Shown: positions 53,831-63,232, counted from the first letter of the stretch. The stretch is DNA of 64,000 nt from Abiotrophia sp. HMSC24B09 (GCF_001815865.1 NZ_KV822195.1:304976-368975); one strand, 5' to 3'. Notes: generated by a model from the letters alone, not told the origin. Program-made: numbers and translations.

Positions 53831-55663
53831 ATGAAAGAATGGAAACAATTTCGGTATTGGGGGATTTTCTTAGTATTTATTGGTTTTCTGGGATTATCTG
53901 TAGCCTTATTTATTGAGCGGCAAGGGATAGGCTATCAAATTCCAGAACAAGCCTATACCTATCTTACAGGAGCAGTAGTGACTGCCGATCAGGCTCAGTC
54001 ACAAGTACCAGTCAATACCCTTGTGGTAACGGACAGTCGTGACCCATCGAGTATGCTGGCTAAAGAACAGTTTCAACAAATTTTTAAGGATATGAAAGTA
54101 GGCTATAATTTAATTGATATAGCCACGGAATCTTTTCCTGATGTCAAGAGTTACGAGAAGGTTGTAATGCTTGTTTCGCAACTTGATGATTTAGACCAAG
54201 AATTAATTGCCCTACGTGATTGGGTTGAGTCGGGGGGCTATGTTCAATTTGCCCTAACACTTCAAAAATCCAGTCATCTGTCTCTAATCGAGCAAGCTTT
54301 GGGGATTAAACAATCACAAGCTGAGCATGGTCTTGTAGACAAGCTCTATATCGAACCGGACTTCATGATTGGAGGGGGACGTGAGTATATTATCGAAGAA
54401 CCATTTGATTCTGCACTCAAAGTTGACTTGTCTGAAAAGGCCAAGGTTCACGTTAGTCGTAAGGAAGGTCCTGGTGTCTTGCCTTTAATTTGGGAACATG
54501 CCTATGGCAAGGGCAAGTTTGTCATCGATAACTTTGGTATCTATAACAAGGTAACTCGGGGACTCTATGCAGCTTCCTATAACCTTTTGGGTAAGGTGGC
54601 TAGTTATCCTGTTATTAATGGTTCGGTCTTCTACTTAGATGATTTCCCTGCGCCAGTTCCAAGTGGTGATGGCAAGTATGTTAAACGGGACTATAACCTC
54701 AATGTTGCTGATTTCTATACCAATATTTGGTGGGTAGATATGCTGAGTTTTGTCGATAAGTATGGGATTAAATATACCGGAGCAACCATTGAAAACTATG
54801 AAGATGACACATCAGGGAATGTTCACGGCCAAGATGATATTTCTCGTTTCGTTTATTTTGGTAATATGCTCCTAAGATCAGGTGGAGAAATTGGCTACCA
54901 TGGTTATAATCACCAGCCTTTATCTCCTAAGTCTCTGGACTATAAAGGTGTATATTCTTATCATACCTGGGAAGAATCGGCTATGGTATCAGCGATGAAA
55001 GAGTTAGTGCGTTTTAACGAAGAACTTTTTCCTAATGTAGAGAAGTCAGTTTATGTACCACCTTCCAATGTTCTATCGGCGGAAGGGCGCAAGGTATTGG
55101 TGGAGGAAATTCCAGAAATTAAAACGATAGCTAGTAGCTATTTCCCTGGTGATTTCGCCTATGACCAAGAATTTGAGTGGGCGTCAGATGGCATGGTCGA
55201 GCAGCCACGGATTATTTCCGGTGGGATGCTAGACGATTTTATGCAGTTGGCTGCATTCTCTGAACTGAACATGCATTTTGTCAACAGTCACTTTATCCAT
55301 CCAGATGATACCTTAGATGTGGACCGTGGAGCTGAGTTGGGTTGGGCTGTGCTTAAAAGTAACCTAGAGCACTACATTAGTTGGCTCAAGTCGTCTGCAC
55401 CTGATTTAAGAGATTTGACAGGCTCCCAGCTATCAGGTGCTATACAACGCTATTCGGCCTTAGTTCCTAAGCAAGAACGTACAGCCACAGGAATAGAATG
55501 GACATTTGACCATTTCTATGATGAGGTTTACCTCTTTGTACGTATCAATGAAGGCCAAGTGGGAAGTCATGTAAATGGTGGTACTTTGACGCACTTAACA
55601 GGGAACCTCTATCTGCTGAAAGCAACGCAGGCCAAAGTAACCATGGACTGGAGTGAGGAATAA
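53831..55663 (+). CDS. pelDA: PelA-type polysaccharide deacetylase (DUF2194-like)
   Basis: 610 residues. An N-terminal membrane anchor (10-28) is followed by a Rossmann-like domain (60-250). The deacetylase core (265-495) has D270-D271-F272, then H357-x3-H361 in GYHGYNH, a D-H-H metal set as in NodB-type deacetylases, then YVPPSN and HFIHPDD. A C-terminal beta domain (530-610) ends the protein. It corresponds to the deacetylase part of PelA; the GH166 hydrolase domain of Gram-negative PelA is missing. Expected role: partial N-deacetylation of the exported GalNAc-type polymer, making it cationic. It lies 2 bp before pelF. Confidence 0.85.
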   Translation: MKEWKQFRYWGIFLVFIGFLGLSVALFIERQGIGYQIPEQAYTYLTGAVVTADQAQSQVPVNTLVVTDSRDPSSMLAKEQFQQIFKDMKVGYNLIDIATESFPDVKSYEKVVMLVSQLDDLDQELIALRDWVESGGYVQFALTLQKSSHLSLIEQALGIKQSQAEHGLVDKLYIEPDFMIGGGREYIIEEPFDSALKVDLSEKAKVHVSRKEGPGVLPLIWEHAYGKGKFVIDNFGIYNKVTRGLYAASYNLLGKVASYPVINGSVFYLDDFPAPVPSGDGKYVKRDYNLNVADFYTNIWWVDMLSFVDKYGIKYTGATIENYEDDTSGNVHGQDDISRFVYFGNMLLRSGGEIGYHGYNHQPLSPKSLDYKGVYSYHTWEESAMVSAMKELVRFNEELFPNVEKSVYVPPSNVLSAEGRKVLVEEIPEIKTIASSYFPGDFAYDQEFEWASDGMVEQPRIISGGMLDDFMQLAAFSELNMHFVNSHFIHPDDTLDVDRGAELGWAVLKSNLEHYISWLKSSAPDLRDLTGSQLSGAIQRYSALVPKQERTATGIEWTFDHFYDEVYLFVRINEGQVGSHVNGGTLTHLTGNLYLLKATQAKVTMDWSEE

Positions 55664-55665
55664 GG

Positions 55666-57072
55666 ATGAGAATTTGTTTGATTTTAGAAGGAAGCTATCC
55701 TTATGTCCATGGTGGGGTCTCAACTTGGATGCATCAATACATCCAAAATATGCCTCAACACGAATTTGTACTCTGGGTGATTGGGGCTAAGGCTAAGGAA
55801 AAAGGCCAGTTCGTCTACCAAATGTTAGATAATGTGGTTGAAGTGCATGAAGTCTTCTTAGATGATGCCTTACAATTAGCGCCAAGTAAGCGACTCTTTG
55901 ATTACCGTTTCAGCAAAGAAGAGTTAGACGCTCTCAGACAACTTATGGAAACTGGGCGTCCAGATTGGGAGGTTTTATGCCACCTCTATCAAGATAAGCA
56001 GCTGAATCCAGTTGATTTCTTGCAAAGTGAGAGTTTTCTGGAGATGATGGTGGATATGTGTCAGGAGCAGTATGCCTATAATGCCTTTGCAGAAGTATTC
56101 CACACCATTCGGTCTATGCTCTTACCGGTTTTCTATCTCCTAGGTCAAGAAGTACCACAGGCAGATGTCTATCATGCTATTTCGACAGGTTACAGTGGTA
56201 TTCTGGCGCTGTTAGGGCAATATCGTTACGATCGACCAATTTTATTAACAGAGCATGGTATCTATACCCGTGAGCGAGAAGAGGAGATTATTCGCTCTAA
56301 CTGGGTCTTGCCAAGTATGAAGGACCATTGGATTAAGTTTTTCTACATGCTGTCGGACATTATTTATAGCCGGGCTCAAATTATATCTAGCCTTTTCACC
56401 AAGGCTCGCCTAACCCAAATTGAGATAGGTTGTGATCCAGACCGTTGTCGGGTGGTAGAAAATGGGATTGATTTCCAACGCTTTTCTTCCGTACCGGCTA
56501 AAATTCCAGATGGACGAGTAGATATCGGAGCAGTCGTGCGTTTGGCTCCTATCAAGGACATTAAGACCATGCTTTATGCTTTCTACGAATTAAGTAACCG
56601 TCTTGATAATGTCCGCCTCCATATTATGGGGGGCGTGGACGATGAAGAATATGCTCAAGAATGCTATGACCTAGTTAAGCAAATGCAGTTGGATAATGTT
56701 ATCTTCACTGGCCGGGTAGATATTGTAACTTATATGGAAAATCTCGATTTTACGATTCTGACCAGTATCTCGGAGGCCCAGCCCTTATCTGTCTTGGAGT
56801 CGTTAGCCTCAGGCCGTCCTTGTGTCACGACTGATGTGGGATGTTGCCGGGAATTATTGGAGGGTGGCCCAGGCGACGATTTGGGTTTAGCTGGTTATTG
56901 TGTTCCTCCTACTTATCAGAAAGGATTAGCCGATGCGATGGAACTCATGTGCCGGTCCCAAGAAGGACGATTAAAGATGGGGGCCATCGGCCGAGCACGC
57001 GTCGAGCGTTATTATCAATATGATCGGATGCTCAAGGGGTATCTAGCGATGTACGAGGAGGTGGAGGTCTAA
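55666..57072 (+). CDS. pelF: PelF-like glycosyltransferase (GT4)
   Basis: 468-residue cytoplasmic GT-B enzyme, the polymerase of Pel-type systems. Features are the N-terminal LILEGSYPYVHGGVSTW, EHGIYTREREEE (residues 196-207), VENGIDFQRF, the donor-site VVRLAPIKDIKT (R292, K297) and E370-x7-E378 in SEAQPLSVLE. The extra 80-150 insertion relative to simple GT4 enzymes is typical of PelF. It overlaps pelG by one base (TAATG). Sugar donor is UDP-linked in characterised PelF; not visible here. Confidence 0.92.
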   Translation: MRICLILEGSYPYVHGGVSTWMHQYIQNMPQHEFVLWVIGAKAKEKGQFVYQMLDNVVEVHEVFLDDALQLAPSKRLFDYRFSKEELDALRQLMETGRPDWEVLCHLYQDKQLNPVDFLQSESFLEMMVDMCQEQYAYNAFAEVFHTIRSMLLPVFYLLGQEVPQADVYHAISTGYSGILALLGQYRYDRPILLTEHGIYTREREEEIIRSNWVLPSMKDHWIKFFYMLSDIIYSRAQIISSLFTKARLTQIEIGCDPDRCRVVENGIDFQRFSSVPAKIPDGRVDIGAVVRLAPIKDIKTMLYAFYELSNRLDNVRLHIMGGVDDEEYAQECYDLVKQMQLDNVIFTGRVDIVTYMENLDFTILTSISEAQPLSVLESLASGRPCVTTDVGCCRELLEGGPGDDLGLAGYCVPPTYQKGLADAMELMCRSQEGRLKMGAIGRARVERYYQYDRMLKGYLAMYEEVEV

Positions 57073-58544
57073 TGGCAGGGATTGGATTTGAATTAAGGAA
57101 AGTCTTTAACCAAAAGGGTCTCTTCTCTCGAGCTAAGGCATATGGCTATACTGGCGTAATCTACGCTGGTCCTATGATCCTAGGAGGGACTTTAATCTTT
57201 GGGATTTCCTATCTAGCAAATCGTGTGGGGCTTAATCGTGCTGATAGTAATTATTTGACTAGTATGATCACCTATGCTATTTTGTCGTCTTTGACAGTGA
57301 ATTCATTTTTCTCTTACGCGGTGACTCGCTTCGCTTCTGATATGTTATATGAGGAAAAGGAAGCCTATCTTTTACCTTCTTTTTTGGGATCATCTGCAAC
57401 TATGATTGGCTTAGGCGTTTTATTATATGGGCCATTCTTAATCCTATCAGGTGTGACAATAGTGCAATTAATTCTTAATCTCACCTTGTTTATGGAGTTG
57501 ATTTTTGTCTGGAATGGGGTTCAATATTTGACTGCTTTGAAGGACTACAAGGCAATTTTACTAGCCTTTTTATCAGCTAGTCTTGTAACCTTTTTAGTAG
57601 GATGGTGCCTCCTATCATTTAAGTTGCCAGTTTTGACCTCTCTATTATTTAGCGTCTGTGTAGGTTACGGCCTCATGTTTTTGGGGATTGTTTATCTCTT
57701 GGCACGATATTTTCCTTTAGATTTAGGAATGCTAGATGAGTCTTTTCTCTTCTTGAAATGGATTGATAAGTTCTTTGATTTGGCCTTAATTGGCTTCTGT
57801 CTGCATATCGGAATTTTTGGGCATATTCTTGTGGTCTGGTTAGGGCCATGGGGAAGCCCAGTAAGGGGGCTTTTCTTTGCTTCTCAAGTCTATGATGTGC
57901 CGGTTCTGTTAGCCTTTTTGACCATACTGGTAACAACGATTAATTTTGCCTTGGCGACTGAGGTGCATTTCTATCCTAAGTATAAGCGTTACTATGGCTT
58001 ATTTAACGAGAAGGGGACCTTGTCCGACATTAAAGAAGCAGAAGAAGAGATGTTGACAGTCATGATGCGTGAACTGATAGCACTGGCTTGGAAGCAGCTT
58101 TTTGTAACGATTCTAGCCATATCAGCAGGAAATGCACTCCTAGATGTCTTACCCTTGGGAATTAATGACCTCATGCGAGGTTATTTCCGTATTTTATGCG
58201 TAGGCTACGGGATTTATGCCATTGCCAACGTTATCTTGTCTATTTTGTTATACTTTACGGATTATAAGGGTGCTTTGATTGCTGCAGCGAGCTTCGCAAT
58301 TGCATCGCCACTTCTAACGTTTGTATCTCAATACTTTAATCGTGCCTTTCTTGGATTTGGTTTTTTGGTGGCTGCTGCAATTTTCTTCCTAATTGCCTTA
58401 TGGCGCCTAGATCGCTTCACCAAGAAATTAATGTACTATACACTGAGTGCACAACCTATGACACTTGTGGTGCACCATGGTTTCTTCAGCCGGCTTTACG
58501 ACTATCTGAAAGGGGTGGGGTCTCGTGCCTCTCAAAAAACCTAA
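57072..58544 (+). CDS. pelG: PelG-like polysaccharide transporter (MOP/Wzx-type)
   Basis: 490-residue polytopic membrane protein with about twelve hydrophobic helices. The family-typical start GIGFELRKVF and early GPMILGG segment are diagnostic for PelG. It would pass the polymer across the membrane together with PelD, PelE and PelF. GTGGAGGT precedes the start. The last 20 bases overlap the cotH-like gene, so the Pel genes and the following module are physically fused. Confidence 0.92.
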   Translation: MAGIGFELRKVFNQKGLFSRAKAYGYTGVIYAGPMILGGTLIFGISYLANRVGLNRADSNYLTSMITYAILSSLTVNSFFSYAVTRFASDMLYEEKEAYLLPSFLGSSATMIGLGVLLYGPFLILSGVTIVQLILNLTLFMELIFVWNGVQYLTALKDYKAILLAFLSASLVTFLVGWCLLSFKLPVLTSLLFSVCVGYGLMFLGIVYLLARYFPLDLGMLDESFLFLKWIDKFFDLALIGFCLHIGIFGHILVVWLGPWGSPVRGLFFASQVYDVPVLLAFLTILVTTINFALATEVHFYPKYKRYYGLFNEKGTLSDIKEAEEEMLTVMMRELIALAWKQLFVTILAISAGNALLDVLPLGINDLMRGYFRILCVGYGIYAIANVILSILLYFTDYKGALIAAASFAIASPLLTFVSQYFNRAFLGFGFLVAAAIFFLIALWRLDRFTKKLMYYTLSAQPMTLVVHHGFFSRLYDYLKGVGSRASQKT

Positions 58545-60282
58545 AGGAAGGTTACTGATTTTATGCCTTGTAACCACATGCTTTATAGCAGCATGCGGGC
58601 AAGAGGAGACCAGTAACCAGTCGCTCTCTAATCAAGAAAAGACGGTTGAATTTGCCGAAAACAATTACCATTTGCGCGATAAAGAGTTGCTCTACCAAGA
58701 AGATCCCCAATCAGTCAAAACGCTCTACCTAACGATTAAATCGGGAGATGCAGCGGAGAATACCAACCATACTTGGGAAGAGATTAATACCTACTCTGTT
58801 TATGATTATGAGAAATGGGGTGTTCCACGTTACCAAGTGGCTGCCCTCTTGCAAGCAGGTGACGATACAGGTCCCTTGGCTGGGGAATTGGGCTACAGTG
58901 AGACGGTGCCTAATGCCACTGTTCAGGTCCGGGGACAGACGTCTAGTCGTAATCAACAGAAAAACTATAAGATTAAGCTCAAAAGGAATAAGGGGAGCTG
59001 GCAGGGTCAGCGAACCATCAACCTCAATAAGCACCAGACAGATGGGCTACGTTTCCGTAACAAATTAGCCTATGACTTGATTCGGGGCATTCCTCAATTA
59101 ATTGGCTTACGTACACAATTTGTTCATCTCTATGTCAAGGATGAAAATGGCTCTGAGCCTGATAAATTCGTGGATTATGGTCTCTATACCCAAGTCGAGC
59201 AGCTCAATGGTAGTGGCCTTAAGGCTCATGGTCTTGATAGTAATGCTCAGCTCTATAAGGTTAATTTCTTTGAATTCCTACTATATGAAGATACTATTAA
59301 GCTAGAAGACGATCCCGATTTTGATCGAGTTGCATTCGAGAAACTCTTAGAAATTAAGGGGGATCGTGACCATCATAAGCTAATTGAGATGCTTCAGGCA
59401 GTGAATGATTTAGATCGGCCCATTGATCAGACCTTAGATACTTATTTTGATCGAGAAAATTTGACCTACTGGTTGGCTTTTCAAATTCTCATTGGCAACA
59501 CGGATACGCAGAGTCGAAATGTCTATCTCTACAGTCCGCAGAATAGCCAGCGCTGGTATTTCATTCCTTGGGACCATGACTCGGCCTTCTTCAAGAAAGA
59601 ATATGAAATTGAGAAGTTTGCGGGTAAGACTTCCTGGGAGTCTGGCATCAGCAACTATTGGGGGAATCGTCTCTTCCAACGTGCGCTCAAGTCGGCCACT
59701 TTCCGTCAGGAGCTAGATGAGGCCATTCAAGATTTGAAAGGCAAGCTAAATCCAGATTACCTTAGCCAGGAAGTGGCTAAGTACCAAGAAACCGTCAAAC
59801 CCTATGTTACCAAAGAGCCGGATAGCACCCACTTGGGATTGACTCCTAGTCAATATGATGAAGTAGCGGCAGCCATTCCTAAGGAAATTGAGAGCAACTA
59901 TCAGGACTATCTAGATAGCCTTAAGAAGCCTATGCCATTCTTTATCGGGATACCTGAGAAGGACGAGAATGGCAAACTCAAGGTTCGTTGGGATGCGGCT
60001 TATGATTTGAATGGGCAAAAGATTACCTATAAGGTTGAGGTTGCTAAGGATTTCGAGTTTAAAGAAATCATCCACACGGAGGAAGGTATTACTTTGTCTG
60101 AAACGGTTTTGGATATGCCAGAAAAAGGACACTATTTTGCCCGTGTGACGGCTACTAATGAAGCTGGCGAGACACGCCATGCCTTCGACTACTATGTCAC
60201 GGAAGTCGGTAAACACTTCGGCGTTAAGAGCTTCTTTATTCAGTCAAATGGGAAGATTAGTGAGGATGTTTATGAAGAATAA
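58525..60282 (+). CDS. cotH: CotH-kinase-like lipoprotein with C-terminal FN3-like domain
   Basis: 585 residues, GTG start at 58525 inside pelG after a GGGGTGGGG site. A lipoprotein signal is present: FIAAC with lipid Cys24, the only clear lipobox among the secreted proteins here. The CotH kinase domain spans about 60-450: VRGQTSS, the family signature N325-T-D327-x4-N332 (NTDTQSRNVYLY) and W349-D350-H-D352. A C-terminal FN3-like beta domain lies at about 465-570. B. subtilis CotH is a secreted protein kinase for spore-coat proteins; here a surface protein or the glycan may be the substrate. It overlaps the next gene by 11 bases. Confidence 0.9.
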   Translation: MPLKKPKGRLLILCLVTTCFIAACGQEETSNQSLSNQEKTVEFAENNYHLRDKELLYQEDPQSVKTLYLTIKSGDAAENTNHTWEEINTYSVYDYEKWGVPRYQVAALLQAGDDTGPLAGELGYSETVPNATVQVRGQTSSRNQQKNYKIKLKRNKGSWQGQRTINLNKHQTDGLRFRNKLAYDLIRGIPQLIGLRTQFVHLYVKDENGSEPDKFVDYGLYTQVEQLNGSGLKAHGLDSNAQLYKVNFFEFLLYEDTIKLEDDPDFDRVAFEKLLEIKGDRDHHKLIEMLQAVNDLDRPIDQTLDTYFDRENLTYWLAFQILIGNTDTQSRNVYLYSPQNSQRWYFIPWDHDSAFFKKEYEIEKFAGKTSWESGISNYWGNRLFQRALKSATFRQELDEAIQDLKGKLNPDYLSQEVAKYQETVKPYVTKEPDSTHLGLTPSQYDEVAAAIPKEIESNYQDYLDSLKKPMPFFIGIPEKDENGKLKVRWDAAYDLNGQKITYKVEVAKDFEFKEIIHTEEGITLSETVLDMPEKGHYFARVTATNEAGETRHAFDYYVTEVGKHFGVKSFFIQSNGKISEDVYEE

Positions 60283-61069
60283 GCTATTAAGTCCCTTATG
60301 GGCCAAGTCTCAAAGCTTGACTTGGCAAGAAGACAGTCAAGCGCCAGGAGAGCCTTATCGGCATGAGAATAAGTATCTGATTTCCTATCATGATCAAGAC
60401 AACTTGCGGCGCCGCCTGTCACCCGTTTTGGCCCTAGACAAGCATGTCAAGGGTGGTGGCTATACCATTCGGAGTCTCTATTTTGATGATTACTGGCAAT
60501 CTGCCTACGAAGAAAAAGACGCAGGGGTTCTGATGCGGAAGAAGTATCGGATTCGTATTTACAATTATCAGGACCACTATATTCGGCTTGAACGCAAGAA
60601 GAAATTCGGCGCCTATATCTATAAGGAGAGTGCGCCTCTGACGCGGGCTCAGGTAGAGGATATCTTGCTGGGTAACTATGATTTTCTTAAGCACAGCCCG
60701 CATTCTCTAGCGCGTGAGTTCTATATCGAATGTGTGACCAATATGATGCGTCCGCGCGTCATTGTGGACTACGAACGAGAGCCTTGGATTCTGGATGCTG
60801 GAACGGTGCGGGTAACCTTCGATACAGACGTGCGTGCGGCGGTTGGTTCCTTTGATATTTTTGATGCTAAGTTGCCTAGCTTGCCAGTCTTACCACCTGA
60901 CAAGTTGATTTTAGAAGTCAAATATACGGAACTTATGCCGCAAATCGTGCGTCAGTTGGTGCCGACTGGAGCCTTGGAATATACGGCAGTCTCTAAATAT
61001 GTGCTCTGCTATGAAAAGACAGCCTATAAACATGGCTTCAATTATTGGTTCGACCATGAGCATTTCTAA
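60272..61069 (+). CDS. VTC-domain protein (polyphosphate-polymerase-like)
   Basis: 265 residues. Tunnel-lining basic and acidic motifs of the VTC fold are in order: HENKYLI, TIRSLYFDD, KYRIRIYNY, IRLERKKK, PRVIVDYERE, LILEVKYTE and SKYVLCYEK. The domain makes polyphosphate from ATP in yeast Vtc4 and in some bacterial homologues. I chose ATG 60272, which has GTGAGG six bases upstream; longer frames overlap cotH without family similarity. There is no TM or signal peptide, so it is cytoplasmic. Bacterial VTC proteins next to CotH and DUF4956 are a recurring, functionally unassigned trio. Confidence 0.9.
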   Translation: MKNKLLSPLWAKSQSLTWQEDSQAPGEPYRHENKYLISYHDQDNLRRRLSPVLALDKHVKGGGYTIRSLYFDDYWQSAYEEKDAGVLMRKKYRIRIYNYQDHYIRLERKKKFGAYIYKESAPLTRAQVEDILLGNYDFLKHSPHSLAREFYIECVTNMMRPRVIVDYEREPWILDAGTVRVTFDTDVRAAVGSFDIFDAKLPSLPVLPPDKLILEVKYTELMPQIVRQLVPTGALEYTAVSKYVLCYEKTAYKHGFNYWFDHEHF

Positions 61070-61095
61070 TGTGGTCGATGAAGGAGGAGTTTTGA

Positions 61096-61779
61096 ATGAA
61101 TACTAGCGTTCAAGACGTTATTAAACGATCATTTATCGAAACTCAGCGCTTTGCTGCTGAAAATTTGCCCAAGTTGATTGGCTCGCTCTTGCTGGCCTTT
61201 GTTATGGGCTGCATTATCTACTTTGTCTATCGGCGCTTTTATACTGGCGTGGTCTTCTCGCGTAGCTTCGCGGTGACGCTAGTTGGGATGACGGTGCTGA
61301 CTTGTATGGTGACTTTGGCCATTTCGACCAACGTGGTCATTTCCTTGGGGATGGTCGGGGCCCTGTCCATCGTGCGTTATCGGACGGCGGTTAAGGATCC
61401 CATGGACTTGCTCTATCTCTTTTGGGCCATTACTTCGGGTATTACGCTAGGGGCCGGTATGTTTGTGCTGTCGGTCTGTGCAGCCTTGATTGTGATTCTG
61501 ATGATTGTGGTCTTCTATTTCCGTCAGGAGACGGGCAAGGTCTACATTGCAGTCATTCACTATAAAGGCCTGGAAACAGGGGATGCCATTGTGCAAGCCT
61601 TTGGCAAGATGAAGTTCTTCATCAAGTCTCGCACCATGCGCAAAGACGGCAGTATCGAAGCTGCTATCGAAGTCTTCTGTAAGTCACAAAACGACTTCCT
61701 CTTCATGGAGAAAATCCAAGCCCTTGAGGACGTTGAAGATGTGACCTTAATTCAGTACAATGGCGAGTATCACGGCTAA
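61096..61779 (+). CDS. DUF4956 membrane protein
   Basis: 227 residues. Three to four membrane helices (about 27-45, 56-78, 85-97 re-entrant, 108-142) carry the signature GMVGALSIVRYRTAVKDPMDL (core ALSIVRYRTAVKDP). A cytoplasmic alpha/beta domain of about 75 residues, ACT-like in appearance, follows. The family commonly accompanies VTC and CotH genes; its function is not known. The conserved basic membrane-embedded motif suggests a channel or a partner of the VTC protein. AAGGAGGAG precedes the ATG. Confidence 0.88.
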   Translation: MNTSVQDVIKRSFIETQRFAAENLPKLIGSLLLAFVMGCIIYFVYRRFYTGVVFSRSFAVTLVGMTVLTCMVTLAISTNVVISLGMVGALSIVRYRTAVKDPMDLLYLFWAITSGITLGAGMFVLSVCAALIVILMIVVFYFRQETGKVYIAVIHYKGLETGDAIVQAFGKMKFFIKSRTMRKDGSIEAAIEVFCKSQNDFLFMEKIQALEDVEDVTLIQYNGEYHG

Positions 61780-61811
61780 GAGATGAATAGTAGTCGTCCA
61801 GGAGGGGAAAG

Positions 61812-63188
61812 ATGCGTCAATATTACTTTAGCCGGCTTGTTTTAGCCTGTCTACTCACAGTCAGTCTAATCCAGCCCAATCGAGTGAATGCCCAAGACCA
61901 AGTCTTACGTCAGGCTAGCTTTGACTGGCAGGATCCTGAATCAGGGAACCCGCTCATGGGCTATGCCCTCCAAGCTGAAAAATCCCAAGTAGATTCGGAT
62001 ATTCAACTTCTTTACGTCGATGTGACTTGGAAAGAATTGGAACCCCAAAAGGGGAAATATAATTTTGAAGCCATTGAGAAGGCCAATCAGTTTGAGCGTT
62101 GGCGCAAAGAAGGCAAGCATTTGGTTTTGCGCTTTGTGCTAGATTTACCTGGCCAGGACCGGCATCAAGATATCCCGGATTGGCTCTACCAAGACATTAA
62201 GGGGGCTGGTGACTGGTATCACACCGATTATGGCCAAGGTTTTTCACCAGACTATAGTCAAGAAGCCCTGATTAAAGCCCATGACAAGGCGGTGGCTGCC
62301 ATGGGCCAGCGTTGGGGGCAGGATGGCTTTGTCTCCTTCATTGAGTTGGGCAGTGTCGGCCACTGGGGCGAGTGGCATGTCAACTATGAGAAGGGACTCA
62401 AAAGGTTACCGTCTGAAGACATTCTGGAACGTTACGTGGTGCCTTGGCGCACGGCCTTTCCTAAGACTCAGATTCTCATGCGCCGGCCTTTCAAATGGGG
62501 TCAGACCTATCAATTAGGACTCTATAACGACATGGTTGGCGAAGAAATCAATACTAGCCAGTGGTTGGAGTGGATTCAAGCTGGTGGAGTTTACGACCAG
62601 ACTCAAAACAAGAGCTTGCTTGCCATGCCACAGGCTTGGAAGACCCTTGCCATTGGCGGCGAAATGACCAGCGCCCATTCCATGGAAGACCTGATGGGGT
62701 CACGACTCCAGGAAGTCTTGAAGCATGTTAAAGCCTCACATATGACCTTTATTGGGCCAAAGGCGCCTAAAGCTGATTTAGGTCAGGCAGCCTATAAGCA
62801 AATTCTGAGTCAACTTGGTTATCAAATCTATGTCTCTCAGGCTCAGCTAGCGCAAAAAGGGCAAGAGCAGACTATGACCTTGACCTTTGAAAATAAAGGA
62901 GCAGCGCCTTTCTACTATGACTGGCCGCTATACCTCTATCTTCAAGATGGCCAGGGAAAAGAGCTTAAAAAGATTGAAGTGCCACTGACCTTGTCTCAGC
63001 TAGTGCCCGGGCGCCAAGAAACGGTGAGTGTGGCCTTAAATCTCTCGTCTCAAGAAAGTTCTCAGGCAGGGCATTATCAATACAGTCTAGGCATTGTGGA
63101 CCCTATGACCGGCAAGGATGCCCTACGTTTGGCCATGCCGGGCTACGATGATCAGACGGGTCGGACGATTCTTTTTCCTGCCCAATAG
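61812..63188 (+). CDS. Secreted DUF4832/DUF4874-type TIM-barrel protein (putative glycosidase)
   Basis: 458 residues with a signal peptide (about 1-28, ending VNA-QD; no lipobox). The N-terminal part looks like a glycoside-hydrolase-type TIM barrel: LLYVDVTWKELEPQKGKYNF (core VTWKELEP) near residue 60 and E-rich strand ends such as SFIELGSVGHWGEWH near 180 and MVGEEIN. A C-terminal beta-sandwich (about 345-455) follows. It resembles the DUF4832 and DUF4874 families, whose activity is unknown. As the last gene of the Pel-like run and the only barrel enzyme in it, it is a candidate for the missing Pel hydrolase function; that is inference. Confidence 0.78.
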   Translation: MRQYYFSRLVLACLLTVSLIQPNRVNAQDQVLRQASFDWQDPESGNPLMGYALQAEKSQVDSDIQLLYVDVTWKELEPQKGKYNFEAIEKANQFERWRKEGKHLVLRFVLDLPGQDRHQDIPDWLYQDIKGAGDWYHTDYGQGFSPDYSQEALIKAHDKAVAAMGQRWGQDGFVSFIELGSVGHWGEWHVNYEKGLKRLPSEDILERYVVPWRTAFPKTQILMRRPFKWGQTYQLGLYNDMVGEEINTSQWLEWIQAGGVYDQTQNKSLLAMPQAWKTLAIGGEMTSAHSMEDLMGSRLQEVLKHVKASHMTFIGPKAPKADLGQAAYKQILSQLGYQIYVSQAQLAQKGQEQTMTLTFENKGAAPFYYDWPLYLYLQDGQGKELKKIEVPLTLSQLVPGRQETVSVALNLSSQESSQAGHYQYSLGIVDPMTGKDALRLAMPGYDDQTGRTILFPAQ

Positions 63189-63203
63189 GATTAAGCAAGT
63201 CGC

Positions 63204-63232
63204 TTGGCTGCGACTGATGCCTGAGCTATAAT
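63204..63232 (+). promoter_or_regulatory. Promoter of nth
   Basis: TTGGCT, 17 bp, TATAAT, 37 bases before the ATG. No terminator is seen after the preceding gene. Confidence 0.55.

Noticed and set aside
60158-60271. N-terminal extension of the VTC protein from an upstream ATG
   Set aside because: The segment overlaps the cotH reading frame, has no family similarity and no ribosome binding site; ATG 60272 has one.
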